NCBI GenBank assembly: GCA_046542255.1
Contig: JBKHBT010000011.1
Span: 1 to 57,671 of the forward strand
Reading direction: 5' to 3'
Source: JBKHBT01 sp046542255
GTDB lineage: Bacteria > UBP14 > UBA6098 > JBKHBT01
DNA length: 57,671 bases
The position numbers and the translations under genes were made by a program. Below the pieces are notes generated by a model that worked only from the letters and a program-made list of their open reading frames with translations, ran no database searches and had not been told where the DNA came from. Shown piece by piece: positions 24,414-34,509 of the stretch (within the stretch, counting starts at the first letter, position 1; every line of letters begins with the position of its first letter).

Positions 24414-26556
24414 GCCACATATCCAGTTTATAGGATTCATCCGGTACATCGATTGCAAATACTCCACCAATTGGTATAGTCTCTAAAAGAACATCCTTGC
24501 GATAAATTTCTATAGTAAATATTATTTGGGATTTTTCTTTTGCGCCGAGAAATACGAATGGAATCGAAATTTCGATAATATCTCTGATCTCGGCAATAGG
24601 TTCGATTTTTCTTTGGATTCGCTTGCCTTTTAGATATAATTCGATAGTGTAATCATTTTTAATCAAAATTGTTTTTTCCTGTGGCTTTTGGAATTTCAAA
24701 GCAATATCGAAATCATTGGTATATACCTCTTCTCGAATATTTTTTTTGCCATCCATTCTCATGTAGAGATTCTGCAAATTAAAGCCGATATGGAGTTTTG
24801 ATATAGTTTTCGAGCCTTCACCGTGCATAGTACCACGGAAAGAAGTCGGTTTATAGCTTCCTGCTGGAGACCATTCATAAAATGATGTCTCTTTACCATC
24901 GATAATTGGCGTAATCAGGCTAACCGGTTGCTTCTGGAAATCTATAACCGGTTCTTTTTCGAAAACGACTTCATCGAGCTCAGGAAATTCATTATCTTTG
25001 CAATCTTTAATAGCTGCACGCAGATGACTTCTAAAGAGCCTGTCGAATTGATCCAGATAGGGTGTATAATTTCCTTCGCCATACCACCAGAACCAATCGG
25101 AACCTTCCGCTATCATCATATGTTCGAAGGCTTTTTCTTTCTTTTGACTGTCTAAATCTGATTTTTCAAGGATATCGCGAGTTTTAGCAACCAATTCCCA
25201 TCCGCGGTTTTTCTCTGGATCGCCGCTCCATGTTCGGAAATTGCCCGATATCCAGCTTCCTGCTGCAAGGTATTTTAATCTGCGGAAATCTGGCTGCATA
25301 TCCATAAATCCGCTGAAAGTAATCGGTTCGATATCATCTGCATCGACCAGTTCATTGTATAAACTCGTCAGAAACTTTTCCCCATTATCTCGAAAATACT
25401 CCCATGCATTCTCGCCATCGAGAATCACAGGCACGATATATGGATACGGGCTATTCGGCATTATATCTCTAATACCTCTTAAATTAACCAAAAAATCCTG
25501 AACTGCTTCATCTGCTTTCCAATTCGAGTATTCAAAACCGATTTTGTCAGAAAGCTTGTGGTCGCGGAAAAATAAGGCCAGTTTTTTATCGCCAATTTCG
25601 CGATAATATGGTACAAAGAGGCTATCAATTTTCTTAGTGCCTCCCATAGATTTCCACAGAATTTCTTCATCTGTTGCTATCCATTTTACTCCAGCATCGA
25701 TCATCAGCGGTATTATATCTTCTGCAACGCTACCTTCGGAAGGCCACATTCCCATGGGTTTTTGCCCAATCGATTGCTCAAAATATTCGAGGCCTTTTTC
25801 GATTTGCGCTTTCGCATCTTCGGGATAGCTAAATCTAGCATCGGGCATTGGGCTGGAAGTATCTGCTGCTTTGATATTTTCAAAATCGCACAGAATTGGC
25901 AGTATCGGATGGTAAAACGGTGTCGTAGTCAACTCAATATCTTCGTTCTGAGCAATTTGCCTGTATTTTGGTATAATGCTGCTTAGCCTTTCCTTTTCCA
26001 TTTCTATAATAACTTGCTTATCTTTATGGTCGAAGCCAATATCCTTACGAAGAAACTTTTTGATGGCTTTAGACTTTTTCATACTCTGGCCGAACCATGC
26101 CATTTCAAAATGCATCTGAAGATCGATTATTTCCTGGTCGGTGAAAGCCTGTGCTCCCTGATTTCTCTTCTTCGAAAGGAAATTGTATCTCGGCGATGTA
26201 GCTACGAAATTTTCATGATTGGCTGCAAAGAAATTTTTGACTACAAATTCGCGGCCCTTTTTTGTCATATCACCTGGATGCATCATAAAAAGGTCCTGAT
26301 ATTTATCGGTCAATTCACCATCTGCATATCCCTGAATTTGTTTGAGCAATGATGGAACGAGATTGAAAGTGGCTTTCATCCCCGGAACCTTCTCGACCCA
26401 ATCGGGCATATCGTAGTAGTCTTTTAGGGCATGAAGGCGTACCCAGGGCATAATACACTTTGAAGAGCCTGCCTCCGAATACCACGGTTGATGCATATGC
26501 CAGAGTATCGCGACATAAATTTTACTATTACCACTGGAGTATTTATATTTTCCCAT
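24406..26556 (-). CDS. Glycoside hydrolase family 57 protein
   Basis: 716 residues. GH57 conserved regions can be read in order: IYVAILWHMHQPWY (HQP region), GMWPSEGSVAEDI, KWIATDEEIL and VILDGENAWEYF, the last two expected to carry the catalytic carboxylates. The N-terminal catalytic barrel runs to about residue 450. The C-terminal 170 residues look like a beta-sandwich (strands such as LHIGFNLQNLYMRMDG). GH57 enzymes include alpha-amylases, branching enzymes and glucanotransferases; the exact activity is not clear. No signal peptide, so cytoplasmic. The RseC-like gene is coupled to its end, and malQ follows. Confidence 0.92.
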   Translation of the reverse strand: MGKYKYSSGNSKIYVAILWHMHQPWYSEAGSSKCIMPWVRLHALKDYYDMPDWVEKVPGMKATFNLVPSLLKQIQGYADGELTDKYQDLFMMHPGDMTKKGREFVVKNFFAANHENFVATSPRYNFLSKKRNQGAQAFTDQEIIDLQMHFEMAWFGQSMKKSKAIKKFLRKDIGFDHKDKQVIIEMEKERLSSIIPKYRQIAQNEDIELTTTPFYHPILPILCDFENIKAADTSSPMPDARFSYPEDAKAQIEKGLEYFEQSIGQKPMGMWPSEGSVAEDIIPLMIDAGVKWIATDEEILWKSMGGTKKIDSLFVPYYREIGDKKLALFFRDHKLSDKIGFEYSNWKADEAVQDFLVNLRGIRDIMPNSPYPYIVPVILDGENAWEYFRDNGEKFLTSLYNELVDADDIEPITFSGFMDMQPDFRRLKYLAAGSWISGNFRTWSGDPEKNRGWELVAKTRDILEKSDLDSQKKEKAFEHMMIAEGSDWFWWYGEGNYTPYLDQFDRLFRSHLRAAIKDCKDNEFPELDEVVFEKEPVIDFQKQPVSLITPIIDGKETSFYEWSPAGSYKPTSFRGTMHGEGSKTISKLHIGFNLQNLYMRMDGKKNIREEVYTNDFDIALKFQKPQEKTILIKNDYTIELYLKGKRIQRKIEPIAEIRDIIEISIPFVFLGAKEKSQIIFTIEIYRKDVLLETIPIGGVFAIDVPDESYKLDMWHV

Positions 26557-26565
26557 AAGTCCTAT

Positions 26566-28281
26566 CTATTTTTGAAGAATTATTTTTCCCATTTTCATCG
26601 AATTACCATCTTGATTTTCTATGCTATATAAATACATACCCGATGGCAATCCCTTCGGATTCCAAGTTATTTTATTTTGCCCATTTTGTAAAGCAAATTC
26701 TTCAATTCTTCTCCCGGAAAGGTCCATGATTCTGATTTTCGATGGAGATTTTTCCTGATGATTTTCAAGTTCTATTGTGCATGATGAATTAAATGGATTG
26801 GGATATGCGATTGTCGTAATGATATCTGGCAAAATTTGATTCTCGTCAATTTTCTCTATTCTTTCAAGTTCTGTATAGATTGTATCGATATCCGCATAAT
26901 TTGCATCGAAGCTAAGAGCAAATGTTTCCCAGCTTGCACTTGCGCTTCCTTCTACAGCCGATGGAATAACAATGATTCTCTCGACATTTTCAAGCTCATC
27001 GATATACACACCAGCCTCTCCAGAAGAAGGTATTTGCATTCTATTTAACATATATGTTTCATCGGCATTTTCTACTATTGTCCTTAATTTCCAGGTTGTC
27101 GATGTAGAACCGTAGATATTCACCAGCATTCCAGGCTGCTCAGGATTTATATTTTCCAGAACGATGTAACTGGATCCGAGAAAATTTGGCCTTCTCGATA
27201 AATTCTCGAAAGCGGGATAAGAAGTAATTGTATTTTCGACATAAACAGGATCCCATCTATCGGCATCTTCGAAATAGATTCCGATATCACGATCATAGGT
27301 GAACCAATTCCAATAGGAGAATTCGGCAAATTCATATTCGAGAGATGATTCGTATTCTGCAAATGCGCTATCTAAACAAATCGTATAATCATCGATATAT
27401 CTGGCATTTTCCCAGATTTTGCGAATTGCATTTATACCCAATTTATCCTCGATGAAATGGAAAAACACGCAGCTTCCATACATATGCATTCCACTGGCAT
27501 TTGTGATACTCACATGTGGTTCTTCATAGAAATTATCGACATATGCGATATAATCATTCACATGATTCCATGCAGCATCTTCCATCCAGGTTGCACCAAT
27601 CTCTAAAATCCAGGGATTGGCAATGGAGCCTCGATATCCAAGCTGCACTACATGATATAGCTCATGAGCCGAAGTAACCTTGAGGTGCCCCCATGGCGCT
27701 CCTTCGGGATCATCATTGGCTGGAAATCCATCGAAATTATTATTAATCTCGATATAGCTGGAGCGGTCATCCCAATCATAATCTCCGGCCTCTATTGGAG
27801 TTGTCGAGCCGTAATAATATAGATATCTAACATAGACATCGATATTATCAGCTCCGCCATAGCCTCCATCGGATGGTGGCGGCAGATAACCCAGAGAATC
27901 GATTATTAAATCATATGCATATTCGAAATACTCACCCAATGTCTCGACAAACTCCATATCCACACCGCCAGAGCCGGTAGTTTCATAGTGTATTCTAAAA
28001 TGTCCTTCTGGCGTATCGTATATCTCTTCCAGCGTCTCATCGGGGCTGAGAATCATCTTTGCCTGTTTTTTTACTTCTTCTGGTGCATCTTCCAGTGCGT
28101 TTAGAGCTTCAAGGATATAAGGCGTTTTGCTTTTTACATGTACTCCTGGTTCGGGTTGGAAATCATATCGAGCAACTTCGGCGAGATAATCGAGCTGCGC
28201 CCGATAACTATTTACATTTTGGGAATTAGCAAATATAACTAAAACAAATAAAAGCATTATTATGGCAGATTTGTTTTTCAT
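26566..28281 (-). CDS. Secreted MXAN_6640-like metalloprotease with C-terminal sorting domain
   Basis: 571 residues. Signal peptide IIMLLFVLVIFANSQ. The protease signature is VTSAHELYHVVQLGYRG (HExxH) followed by EIGATWMEDAAW, whose Glu is the expected third zinc ligand; this arrangement matches the MXAN_6640-type putative metalloproteases. The region GHFRIHYETTGSGGVD near residue 95 is also typical. A sorting-type domain with YPNPFNSSCTIEL closes the protein (about 490-571) and ends KMGKIILQK. It should be exported by the same route as the Ntn hydrolase at 7310. GGAG lies before the ATG. Confidence 0.88.
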   Translation of the reverse strand: MKNKSAIIMLLFVLVIFANSQNVNSYRAQLDYLAEVARYDFQPEPGVHVKSKTPYILEALNALEDAPEEVKKQAKMILSPDETLEEIYDTPEGHFRIHYETTGSGGVDMEFVETLGEYFEYAYDLIIDSLGYLPPPSDGGYGGADNIDVYVRYLYYYGSTTPIEAGDYDWDDRSSYIEINNNFDGFPANDDPEGAPWGHLKVTSAHELYHVVQLGYRGSIANPWILEIGATWMEDAAWNHVNDYIAYVDNFYEEPHVSITNASGMHMYGSCVFFHFIEDKLGINAIRKIWENARYIDDYTICLDSAFAEYESSLEYEFAEFSYWNWFTYDRDIGIYFEDADRWDPVYVENTITSYPAFENLSRRPNFLGSSYIVLENINPEQPGMLVNIYGSTSTTWKLRTIVENADETYMLNRMQIPSSGEAGVYIDELENVERIIVIPSAVEGSASASWETFALSFDANYADIDTIYTELERIEKIDENQILPDIITTIAYPNPFNSSCTIELENHQEKSPSKIRIMDLSGRRIEEFALQNGQNKITWNPKGLPSGMYLYSIENQDGNSMKMGKIILQK

Positions 28282-28318
28282 TTTTTCTCCTTAAAATGTC
28301 AATACCGATCACATTTTT

Positions 28319-28347
28319 ATTATACACAATTTTTTCCATAAACGCAA
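28319..28347 (-). promoter_or_regulatory. Promoter of the secreted metalloprotease gene
   Basis: On the minus strand TTGCGT (28342-28347), 17-base spacer, TATAAT (28319-28324). Transcription would start about 30 bases before the ATG. This would separate the glucan/protease genes from the glycosyltransferase block upstream. Confidence 0.65.
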
Positions 28348-28360
28348 TCTTTTGATTTGC

Positions 28361-30070
28361 CTAGTTGGTTTCATCGAAAAGTTCCTGCATCGGGCCATAG
28401 TATATTAAACCAAAATCCGGCTTTTGTTTCAGGTCTATTATGCCAAATGTGGCATTTTCGTAAAGTGGTGGCCGGTCTGAAGTTGCATATTTTTTATCAT
28501 ATACAATATATCTTATATCGTTTTTAAGGGCTATTTCTTTAGCATTTTTATGATACAATGCCTTTGCTTTGTCGTAAAATTTATCTCTGTCTAATACCAA
28601 ACCGAAATCTTCCATCATATCCCACCAGACAAAGACAGTTTTCTTATTATAATTATGCGGGCCACCGTCTTTAATATTGGGGTAGATAGCATGTTGCGAG
28701 AGAGTCCTGAAGCCATTTCTGTAAATTGGCGTCATAATCGTCTCATCTAACGGGATATGCTCTTTCGTCCATAACTGGATATCTTTCCATTCATAATTTG
28801 TGCTATATGGTACGATTTTGCCATTTTTATTATAGCTTTTCGAAACTCTATCGATTGTTCCAACCAGAATAAGGATAATCGATATTGCAATGACAGCTTT
28901 TTTCAAGTTTATTTTTTCACGGAAATGATATAATACTGGCAGGCTTCCCAGTGCTAAAATATAAACAAAAATTTGCGCCCATAAATTGCCTTTATCGGCA
29001 GTTTGCGCCGATATCAGGAAAAATGGCAAAAAGACAAATAGCAGCCTTTTAAAAGTAATTTCTTTATCGACAAGTTCTGTCATTTTGTCAGCTATTAGAG
29101 AAGCTGCCAATATATATAGAAAATACGTCGAGCGCCCCAATTGCAATTGCAAAAAGAGTTTAATAGTGAAAAAATCAGCTATAGCAGCTATTATCAATGC
29201 ACCTGTAACTGTAATAACTATGGGAAGGGTTTTCCGAAGCTCGGTTCTTTTTCTTAGGAAAAACCATAGGGTCAAGGCAGCGATAATTCTAAGGAAATGC
29301 TCCGGCAGCCAGTTTCTAAAGAAAATATACTGCAAACGAACTTCGACGATCTCTCGCCATCTGGCTGTATCAAATGCCATCGAGCTTTCCTGAAAAGCAT
29401 GCATCACAAAAGGAAACCATGAAAATGAAGAAATGGCAAGAAGCAATACAAGGCCGAAAAGTGGCTTTAGCTTTTTGCCCTGGAAAAACTCTGTGATCAT
29501 CGATATTCCATAAAAAGAACATGCAAAAATCGCCGTAAAAGGATGCAAAAGAAAAACAAAGCCCGCTAAAAGACCTGCGATAAGCCACCTTTTTCTCGCC
29601 AAAAAAGCCAGAACCAAAAAGCTTATGCCCATTCCAATAACAACAGGATGGAAATATGTATAGGGATTAAGCCCAAATCTGCCTGCTGCAAGAGTGGCTT
29701 TTGTTATCACAAGCATCGAAAGAAATAGGAATAGCCCAAAGCGCGATCTTCCAAAAAATGTCTCATAGAAATAAATGAGGCTTATAATTAGAAATAAAAG
29801 CGAAAAGACAAAAAGAATAGGTATCAGAATCTCGAAATCAATAAATTTCATAAGAGTTGCCAGAGCTTTCCAAATATATACAGGATGGGCATCTATAGTT
29901 TCGATTAGAAGGTCATTTGCCAAAAGCTCTGGATTATATTCATTCAATATGAAGGGGATATAAGTCGTTAGATCCGATTGCGCAAAATGATAGCCCTGAA
30001 GAAAAGCCAGCGCAAAGAAAATCACGATCATCAAAATTTCGAATCTATATTTTTTAATTATTTCAGTCAT
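28361..30070 (-). CDS. Multi-pass membrane protein (DUF6798-like or glycosyltransferase-C-like)
   Basis: 569 residues with about 11-13 hydrophobic helices through residue 420 and a soluble C-terminal region. The first loop, YIPFILNEYNPELLANDLL, with an acidic pair between TM1 and TM2, recalls DUF6798 and other polyprenyl-sugar-dependent membrane enzymes. Its ATG overlaps the last base of the GT4 stop (TAATG), so it is translated with the glycosyltransferases and probably acts in surface polysaccharide or protein glycosylation. The precise family is not certain. Confidence 0.75.
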   Translation of the reverse strand: MTEIIKKYRFEILMIVIFFALAFLQGYHFAQSDLTTYIPFILNEYNPELLANDLLIETIDAHPVYIWKALATLMKFIDFEILIPILFVFSLLFLIISLIYFYETFFGRSRFGLFLFLSMLVITKATLAAGRFGLNPYTYFHPVVIGMGISFLVLAFLARKRWLIAGLLAGFVFLLHPFTAIFACSFYGISMITEFFQGKKLKPLFGLVLLLAISSFSWFPFVMHAFQESSMAFDTARWREIVEVRLQYIFFRNWLPEHFLRIIAALTLWFFLRKRTELRKTLPIVITVTGALIIAAIADFFTIKLFLQLQLGRSTYFLYILAASLIADKMTELVDKEITFKRLLFVFLPFFLISAQTADKGNLWAQIFVYILALGSLPVLYHFREKINLKKAVIAISIILILVGTIDRVSKSYNKNGKIVPYSTNYEWKDIQLWTKEHIPLDETIMTPIYRNGFRTLSQHAIYPNIKDGGPHNYNKKTVFVWWDMMEDFGLVLDRDKFYDKAKALYHKNAKEIALKNDIRYIVYDKKYATSDRPPLYENATFGIIDLKQKPDFGLIYYGPMQELFDETN

Positions 30071-31314
30071 TAGTGAACCTTCCTGAGTATTTCAGAATAT
30101 TGCCTGATGCGGTTTTCGAAATGATATTTTTTAGCTGTTTCTTCACTTATCTGATTATCCAAATTATTGTTTTTCCATCTATCAAAAATATCTAAAACTG
30201 TCTCTTTTATTTCCTTTGTATCTAGTGGCGCCGAAAAACCTAAATTATCTTTCTTTATCATTTTATCTATCACGCTATTCTCATTGCATATTGCCAAAAT
30301 TGGCTTTCTTGCAGCGATATATTCGAAAATTTTGGCAGGAATAACCGAATCACCAGCTAAATCTCCTGGCAATGTGAGTATTAGCAGATTGATATCTGCC
30401 TGTTTTTGCATTTTAACAGCTTCTTTATGCTCCAACATTCCTGGTGCATAAATATTTTCCTGGAAATGCTCGAGAATTGGAGCATTTGCATAGATGAAAT
30501 TATAATCGAGTCCTGCAAACTCCAGCATTGTAGATTCACGAAATTCCTTATTCTCTTCAAATAAATTCGCAAAGATATTCAAGATCAGCGAGGCATTCTG
30601 TCCGGTACTTGGGAAACTACCTGTATAGACTATTTTGAAATTATTGCCTTTTTTATAATCTTTATCTGAAGCAATTTCGAAATCAAAGCCATTTGTTACG
30701 GTGTTTACATTACTATTGATTTTTTTTAGATCTTCCTCGAAACCCGGTGATGCTCCTACAAGATGATCGAAAAATTCCATAGCAGAATATACTTTCGGCA
30801 AAGAAATTTTCCTTCTTATTTTTTGTATTGGATTATCATTTCGAAGGCTATAGAATAAATCACGGAAATCGCCGATTATCTTAACTTTAGGAGTTGTGCT
30901 TTTAATCTTTTTGGCAATCCGCAAAAGAGAAAGCGGTGGAACAGTGATTAGAACCTTATTTATATTGTTCTGCTGTATTATTTCTTGAGCTTTAATGGCT
31001 GCTTTTTTCTGCCATTTATGCATATAGTCGATATTATATAAAGCCCGAAATGCTGTTTGCAACCTTACACTGATTGGTGTCCTGCCTTCGGAAAAAAGAA
31101 TTTCCAGATCGCCAGCCGGGATTTTGTGAATTTCTATATCCGGCACTTCCATCGAATGATCCAGGAATATCCAGGGGTTTTTGCCCGATGCCGTCAATAG
31201 AATAGGTTCGAATCCGAATTTGGGTAGATATTTGCAAAGTGCAAGAATCCGCCGCACCACTACTCCACCCGAAGGCGGCCAATAATAGCTTATTAAAAGA
31301 ATCTTATCCATCAT
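30070..31314 (-). CDS. GT4-type glycosyltransferase
   Basis: 414 residues, GT-B fold. N-terminal LISYYWPPSGGVVVRRILAL is typical of WbuB-like transferases. The C-terminal donor site includes KIVYTGSFPSTGQN and IPAKIFEYIAARKPILAI, where the Glu binds the nucleotide sugar. ATGA overlap with the GT2 gene upstream and TAATG with the membrane protein downstream show a tight operon. Donor and acceptor unknown. Confidence 0.9.
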   Translation of the reverse strand: MMDKILLISYYWPPSGGVVVRRILALCKYLPKFGFEPILLTASGKNPWIFLDHSMEVPDIEIHKIPAGDLEILFSEGRTPISVRLQTAFRALYNIDYMHKWQKKAAIKAQEIIQQNNINKVLITVPPLSLLRIAKKIKSTTPKVKIIGDFRDLFYSLRNDNPIQKIRRKISLPKVYSAMEFFDHLVGASPGFEEDLKKINSNVNTVTNGFDFEIASDKDYKKGNNFKIVYTGSFPSTGQNASLILNIFANLFEENKEFRESTMLEFAGLDYNFIYANAPILEHFQENIYAPGMLEHKEAVKMQKQADINLLILTLPGDLAGDSVIPAKIFEYIAARKPILAICNENSVIDKMIKKDNLGFSAPLDTKEIKETVLDIFDRWKNNNLDNQISEETAKKYHFENRIRQYSEILRKVH

Positions 31315-32210
31315 AGGCCATGTCTTTTGATATATTTAATAGTACTTAATCTCTTTTGGAAAAACATCCATTTAGCAATACCTATTAAAACAATAAAATC
31401 CCAAAAAACGATTTTTCTTTTGAGTAAAGCCGTAATAAGTGGCACTAGATAGCGAACTGTATCAAATGGTAAAAGCAGCAGAAGCTTTGCAATTTCATTG
31501 AACTTTGATTTGTATTTCGGGCTTTTTAATCTAATCTGGCCCTCGCCTTTTCCAATCCTTTTCTCCTTTTTGACATTGGCATGATAGCCAATTCGGGCAG
31601 GATGAAACAAAAGCGCATTTTCGCAAAATTCCATCTTGAATCCTGCTTTCAAAGCCCTCTCGCACCATTCAGAATCGCCACCAGATATCAAATCATTGCG
31701 GAATTTGCCGGCCTTTTCGAATACATGCCTTTTTACAAAAATATTCGCCGTAACCGATCTTCCACGAGCCACCGTGGCTCTTTGATTCATATGATAAATC
31801 GAATCGTATTTCTCATAAATTCCCATTTTATCTGAGAAAGTAAATTCGATATTCCCGCCAATTATATCAGCACTGGTTCTATCAAAGCAAGAAATCGCTT
31901 CTTTTAGCCAATCTTCAGTCAAAACACAATCACTATCGGTAAATGCCAGTATATCGCCTTTTGATATATCTATGGCTTCATTTCGTGAGGCATATGAACT
32001 TTGGATTTTATCCTGAAGAATTAGATTGATGCCTTCATATTTCTCGATAATTTCTCGTGTTTTGTCCTGTGAATTATTATCGACAATATAGATTTCGATT
32101 TTATCATGGTCATAACTCTGGGAGCGTAGGCTATCGATTAAAATTTCGATTTCGTCTGCGGCATTGTATGCCGGGATGATTACAGATATCGTTGGCAAAT
32201 TATTTTTCAT
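31311..32210 (-). CDS. GT2-type glycosyltransferase
   Basis: About 299 residues from ATG 32210, giving MKNNLPTISVIIPAYNAADEI; the longer form runs back into kdsD. Family 2 marks: VIIPAYNA, DNNSQDKT and the metal-binding DSDC (ILAFTDSDCVLTEDW), then GGDSEWCERA. A C-terminal hydrophobic segment suggests membrane association. The start is one base after the kdsD stop, linking Kdo supply and glycan assembly. Confidence 0.9.
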   Translation of the reverse strand: MKNNLPTISVIIPAYNAADEIEILIDSLRSQSYDHDKIEIYIVDNNSQDKTREIIEKYEGINLILQDKIQSSYASRNEAIDISKGDILAFTDSDCVLTEDWLKEAISCFDRTSADIIGGNIEFTFSDKMGIYEKYDSIYHMNQRATVARGRSVTANIFVKRHVFEKAGKFRNDLISGGDSEWCERALKAGFKMEFCENALLFHPARIGYHANVKKEKRIGKGEGQIRLKSPKYKSKFNEIAKLLLLLPFDTVRYLVPLITALLKRKIVFWDFIVLIGIAKWMFFQKRLSTIKYIKRHGL

Positions 32211-32211
32211 T

Positions 32212-33177
32212 TTAGATAATTCTTTGCTGAAGCACATCGTGCATATGAATCAGGCCGACTACTTTCTGCTTTTCTAGAACAACCAGCGATGTAATTTTAT
32301 TCTCTTCCATGATATGCAATGCTTCTTCGATTATCATATCCGGCGATATTGTCTTTGGCTCTTTGGTAATGAAATTGAGTATATTCTCTTCTAATGGATG
32401 GTCGAATTTTCCGCATTGAATCGCTCTTCGAAAATCGCCATCGGTGAGAATTCCAATAAGCTCATCATTCTTATCATTGACTATAACTACGCCAAGTTTC
32501 TTTTTTGTGATAATCAGAATCGCTTCACGCAGGCTTTGTTCGGGACTTGCTGCTGGCAATTCATCAGAAGTATGCATAAGCTCTCTGACTCTTGTTAATC
32601 TGGTGCCAAGCGAGCCACCAGGATGGTATATTCTGAATCTATCGCAGGTTAGGCCATCCATTTTCATAAGGCCAGCTGCTATGGCATCTCCGATGGCTAT
32701 GGTAAGTATAATACTGGTAGTAGGTACAAGCTCCAATGGGTCGCCTTCTTTGGAAGTCGGCAAAATCAGCGATAGATTGGATAATTTGGCAAGAGATGAC
32801 TCTGAATCTGTAGTGATTGAAATGGTTTTGATACCGTGTAGCTTGAAGGCGCGCATAAGCTCTTTCATCTCTTTTGTTTCGCCGCTTTTGGATATGCATA
32901 TTGCAATATCGCCATGATCGATAGCGCCAATATCGCCATGCAATGCCTCGGTTGGATGAATAAAAATACTCGCTCTTCCAATACTCGAAAGAGTCGCAGC
33001 AATTTTCCTTCCTGCATAGCCAGATTTGCCCAAGCCAGTAATAATAATCCTGCCTTTGACGGAATCTATAAGCTCGACTGCCGCATAAATATCTTCAACC
33101 ATATCCTTCAGAAGAGAAAGACTCTTTGCTTCATGTTTTATAAGGTTCAGAATAGAATTTTTGATTTTGCTTTCCAT
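32212..33177 (-). CDS. kdsD: Arabinose-5-phosphate isomerase (KpsF/GutQ/KdsD type)
   Basis: 321 residues. SIS domain (about 35-170) with GLGKSGYAGRKIAATLSS and SKSGETKE, followed by two CBS domains (about 205-321). The protein interconverts ribulose-5-phosphate and arabinose-5-phosphate, the first step of Kdo synthesis. The KdsC-like phosphatase at 17632 belongs to the same pathway. murA lies one base upstream and a GT2 gene one base downstream, so envelope precursors are grouped. The GutQ and KpsF paralogues cannot be separated by eye. Confidence 0.93.
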   Translation of the reverse strand: MESKIKNSILNLIKHEAKSLSLLKDMVEDIYAAVELIDSVKGRIIITGLGKSGYAGRKIAATLSSIGRASIFIHPTEALHGDIGAIDHGDIAICISKSGETKEMKELMRAFKLHGIKTISITTDSESSLAKLSNLSLILPTSKEGDPLELVPTTSIILTIAIGDAIAAGLMKMDGLTCDRFRIYHPGGSLGTRLTRVRELMHTSDELPAASPEQSLREAILIITKKKLGVVIVNDKNDELIGILTDGDFRRAIQCGKFDHPLEENILNFITKEPKTISPDMIIEEALHIMEENKITSLVVLEKQKVVGLIHMHDVLQQRII

Positions 33178-33178
33178 T

Positions 33179-34438
33179 TCAACTGATTGCTCTTTCTATT
33201 ACAGCTCCAAGTGAAGAAAGCTTTTTCTCCAGCATTTCATAACCTCTATCTATATGATAGACACGGAGAATCTCGGTTTTACCTTTTGCAGCCAGCCCTG
33301 CTAATACCAATCCTGCCCCACCTCTTATATCGGATGCCATGACCTTGGCGCTTTTCAAGTGTTTTATTCCTCTAATCGATGCTCTATCACCAAGGTCCAT
33401 TATATCAGCGCCCATTCTTCGAAGCTCCTGTGCATGTGTAAATCTATTTTCGAAAATGGTTTCTCGCACAAGGCTTGTGCCTTCGGATATAGTGGCATTA
33501 GCCATTGCCATAGGCTGCAGGTCGGTCGGGAAACCCGGGAATGGCACTGTAATGAAATTATTTGCAGCCGGCCTTCCCAGCATATTCAAACTGATATGCT
33601 CTTCGCCTGTTTCGATTTCTGCGCCCATTTCATTCATTTTATATAGCACTATTCCCAGATGCTCTGGATTTACGCCTTCGACTTTAATATCTCCACCAGT
33701 CATCATAGCGCCGAAAAGATATGTTCCTGCTTCTAGCCTGTCGCCCATTGGCCTATACTCTATACCCGATAAAGATTCAACGCCATCGACAATAATATGT
33801 GGCGTGCCTGCGCCTTTGATTTTTGCGCCCATTAGATTGAGAAAATCGGCGACATCTTTGATCTCGGGTTCGCATGATGCATTATAGATATTGGTTGTAC
33901 CTCTTGCCAGAACGGCTGCTGTAAGAACATTTTCCGTTCCGGTGTGTGTCGGCCTATCGAAATATACATTATTGCCGATAAGCTGTCCGACTGTTCCTAC
34001 GATATATCCATCGACTTCTTCAAAGGTGCATCCGAGTTGTTCCAGGCCCTTCAGATGCTGGTCTATAGGCCTTGCGCCAATATTACAACCACCGGGTAGG
34101 GATACTTCGCATCTACCCATTCTGCCCAGAAGAGCGCCCATTACCAATACAGAGGCTCGCATCTTGCGGACAAGCTCATAGTCGGCATGAATGCTTGAAA
34201 GCTCTCGAGCATCGATTCTGAGCTGTTGATTGCTATCCATATGCGCTCTTATACCCAATGTGCCCAAAAGCTTTATCATCGTTGCAACATCCTGTATGGC
34301 AGGAATGTTCTTCAGTACTGTCTCGCCTTCATCGGCCAAAAGTGATGCTGCGATAATCGGCAAAACAGCATTCTTTGCTGCCCTAACTTCTACTGAGCCT
34401 TTAAGCTGATGGCCGCCCTCTATTATAAACCTATCCAT
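33179..34438 (-). CDS. murA: UDP-N-acetylglucosamine 1-carboxyvinyltransferase
   Basis: 419 residues, normal length. Catalyses the first committed step of peptidoglycan synthesis, adding enolpyruvate to UDP-GlcNAc. KNAVLPIIAASLLADE carries the catalytic Lys, and LPGGCNIGARPIDQHL contains the fosfomycin-target Cys, so this enzyme is of the fosfomycin-sensitive form at that residue. Part of an envelope operon with kdsD and, upstream, the VWA/OmpA lipoprotein. Confidence 0.97.
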   Translation of the reverse strand: MDRFIIEGGHQLKGSVEVRAAKNAVLPIIAASLLADEGETVLKNIPAIQDVATMIKLLGTLGIRAHMDSNQQLRIDARELSSIHADYELVRKMRASVLVMGALLGRMGRCEVSLPGGCNIGARPIDQHLKGLEQLGCTFEEVDGYIVGTVGQLIGNNVYFDRPTHTGTENVLTAAVLARGTTNIYNASCEPEIKDVADFLNLMGAKIKGAGTPHIIVDGVESLSGIEYRPMGDRLEAGTYLFGAMMTGGDIKVEGVNPEHLGIVLYKMNEMGAEIETGEEHISLNMLGRPAANNFITVPFPGFPTDLQPMAMANATISEGTSLVRETIFENRFTHAQELRRMGADIMDLGDRASIRGIKHLKSAKVMASDIRGGAGLVLAGLAAKGKTEILRVYHIDRGYEMLEKKLSSLGAVIERAIS

Positions 34439-34509
34439 TTTGATCCTTTCTCAATTGTTTATCATGTAAGATATAAAAGAAAGCCATAATTTTCAATCTT
34501 TTCCAGGAA

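Noticed and set aside
33339..33887. 182-codon open frame antisense to murA, and other long antisense frames within valS, gatB, kdsD and pyrD
   Set aside because: They mirror well-supported genes, have no ribosome sites and give low-complexity translations.
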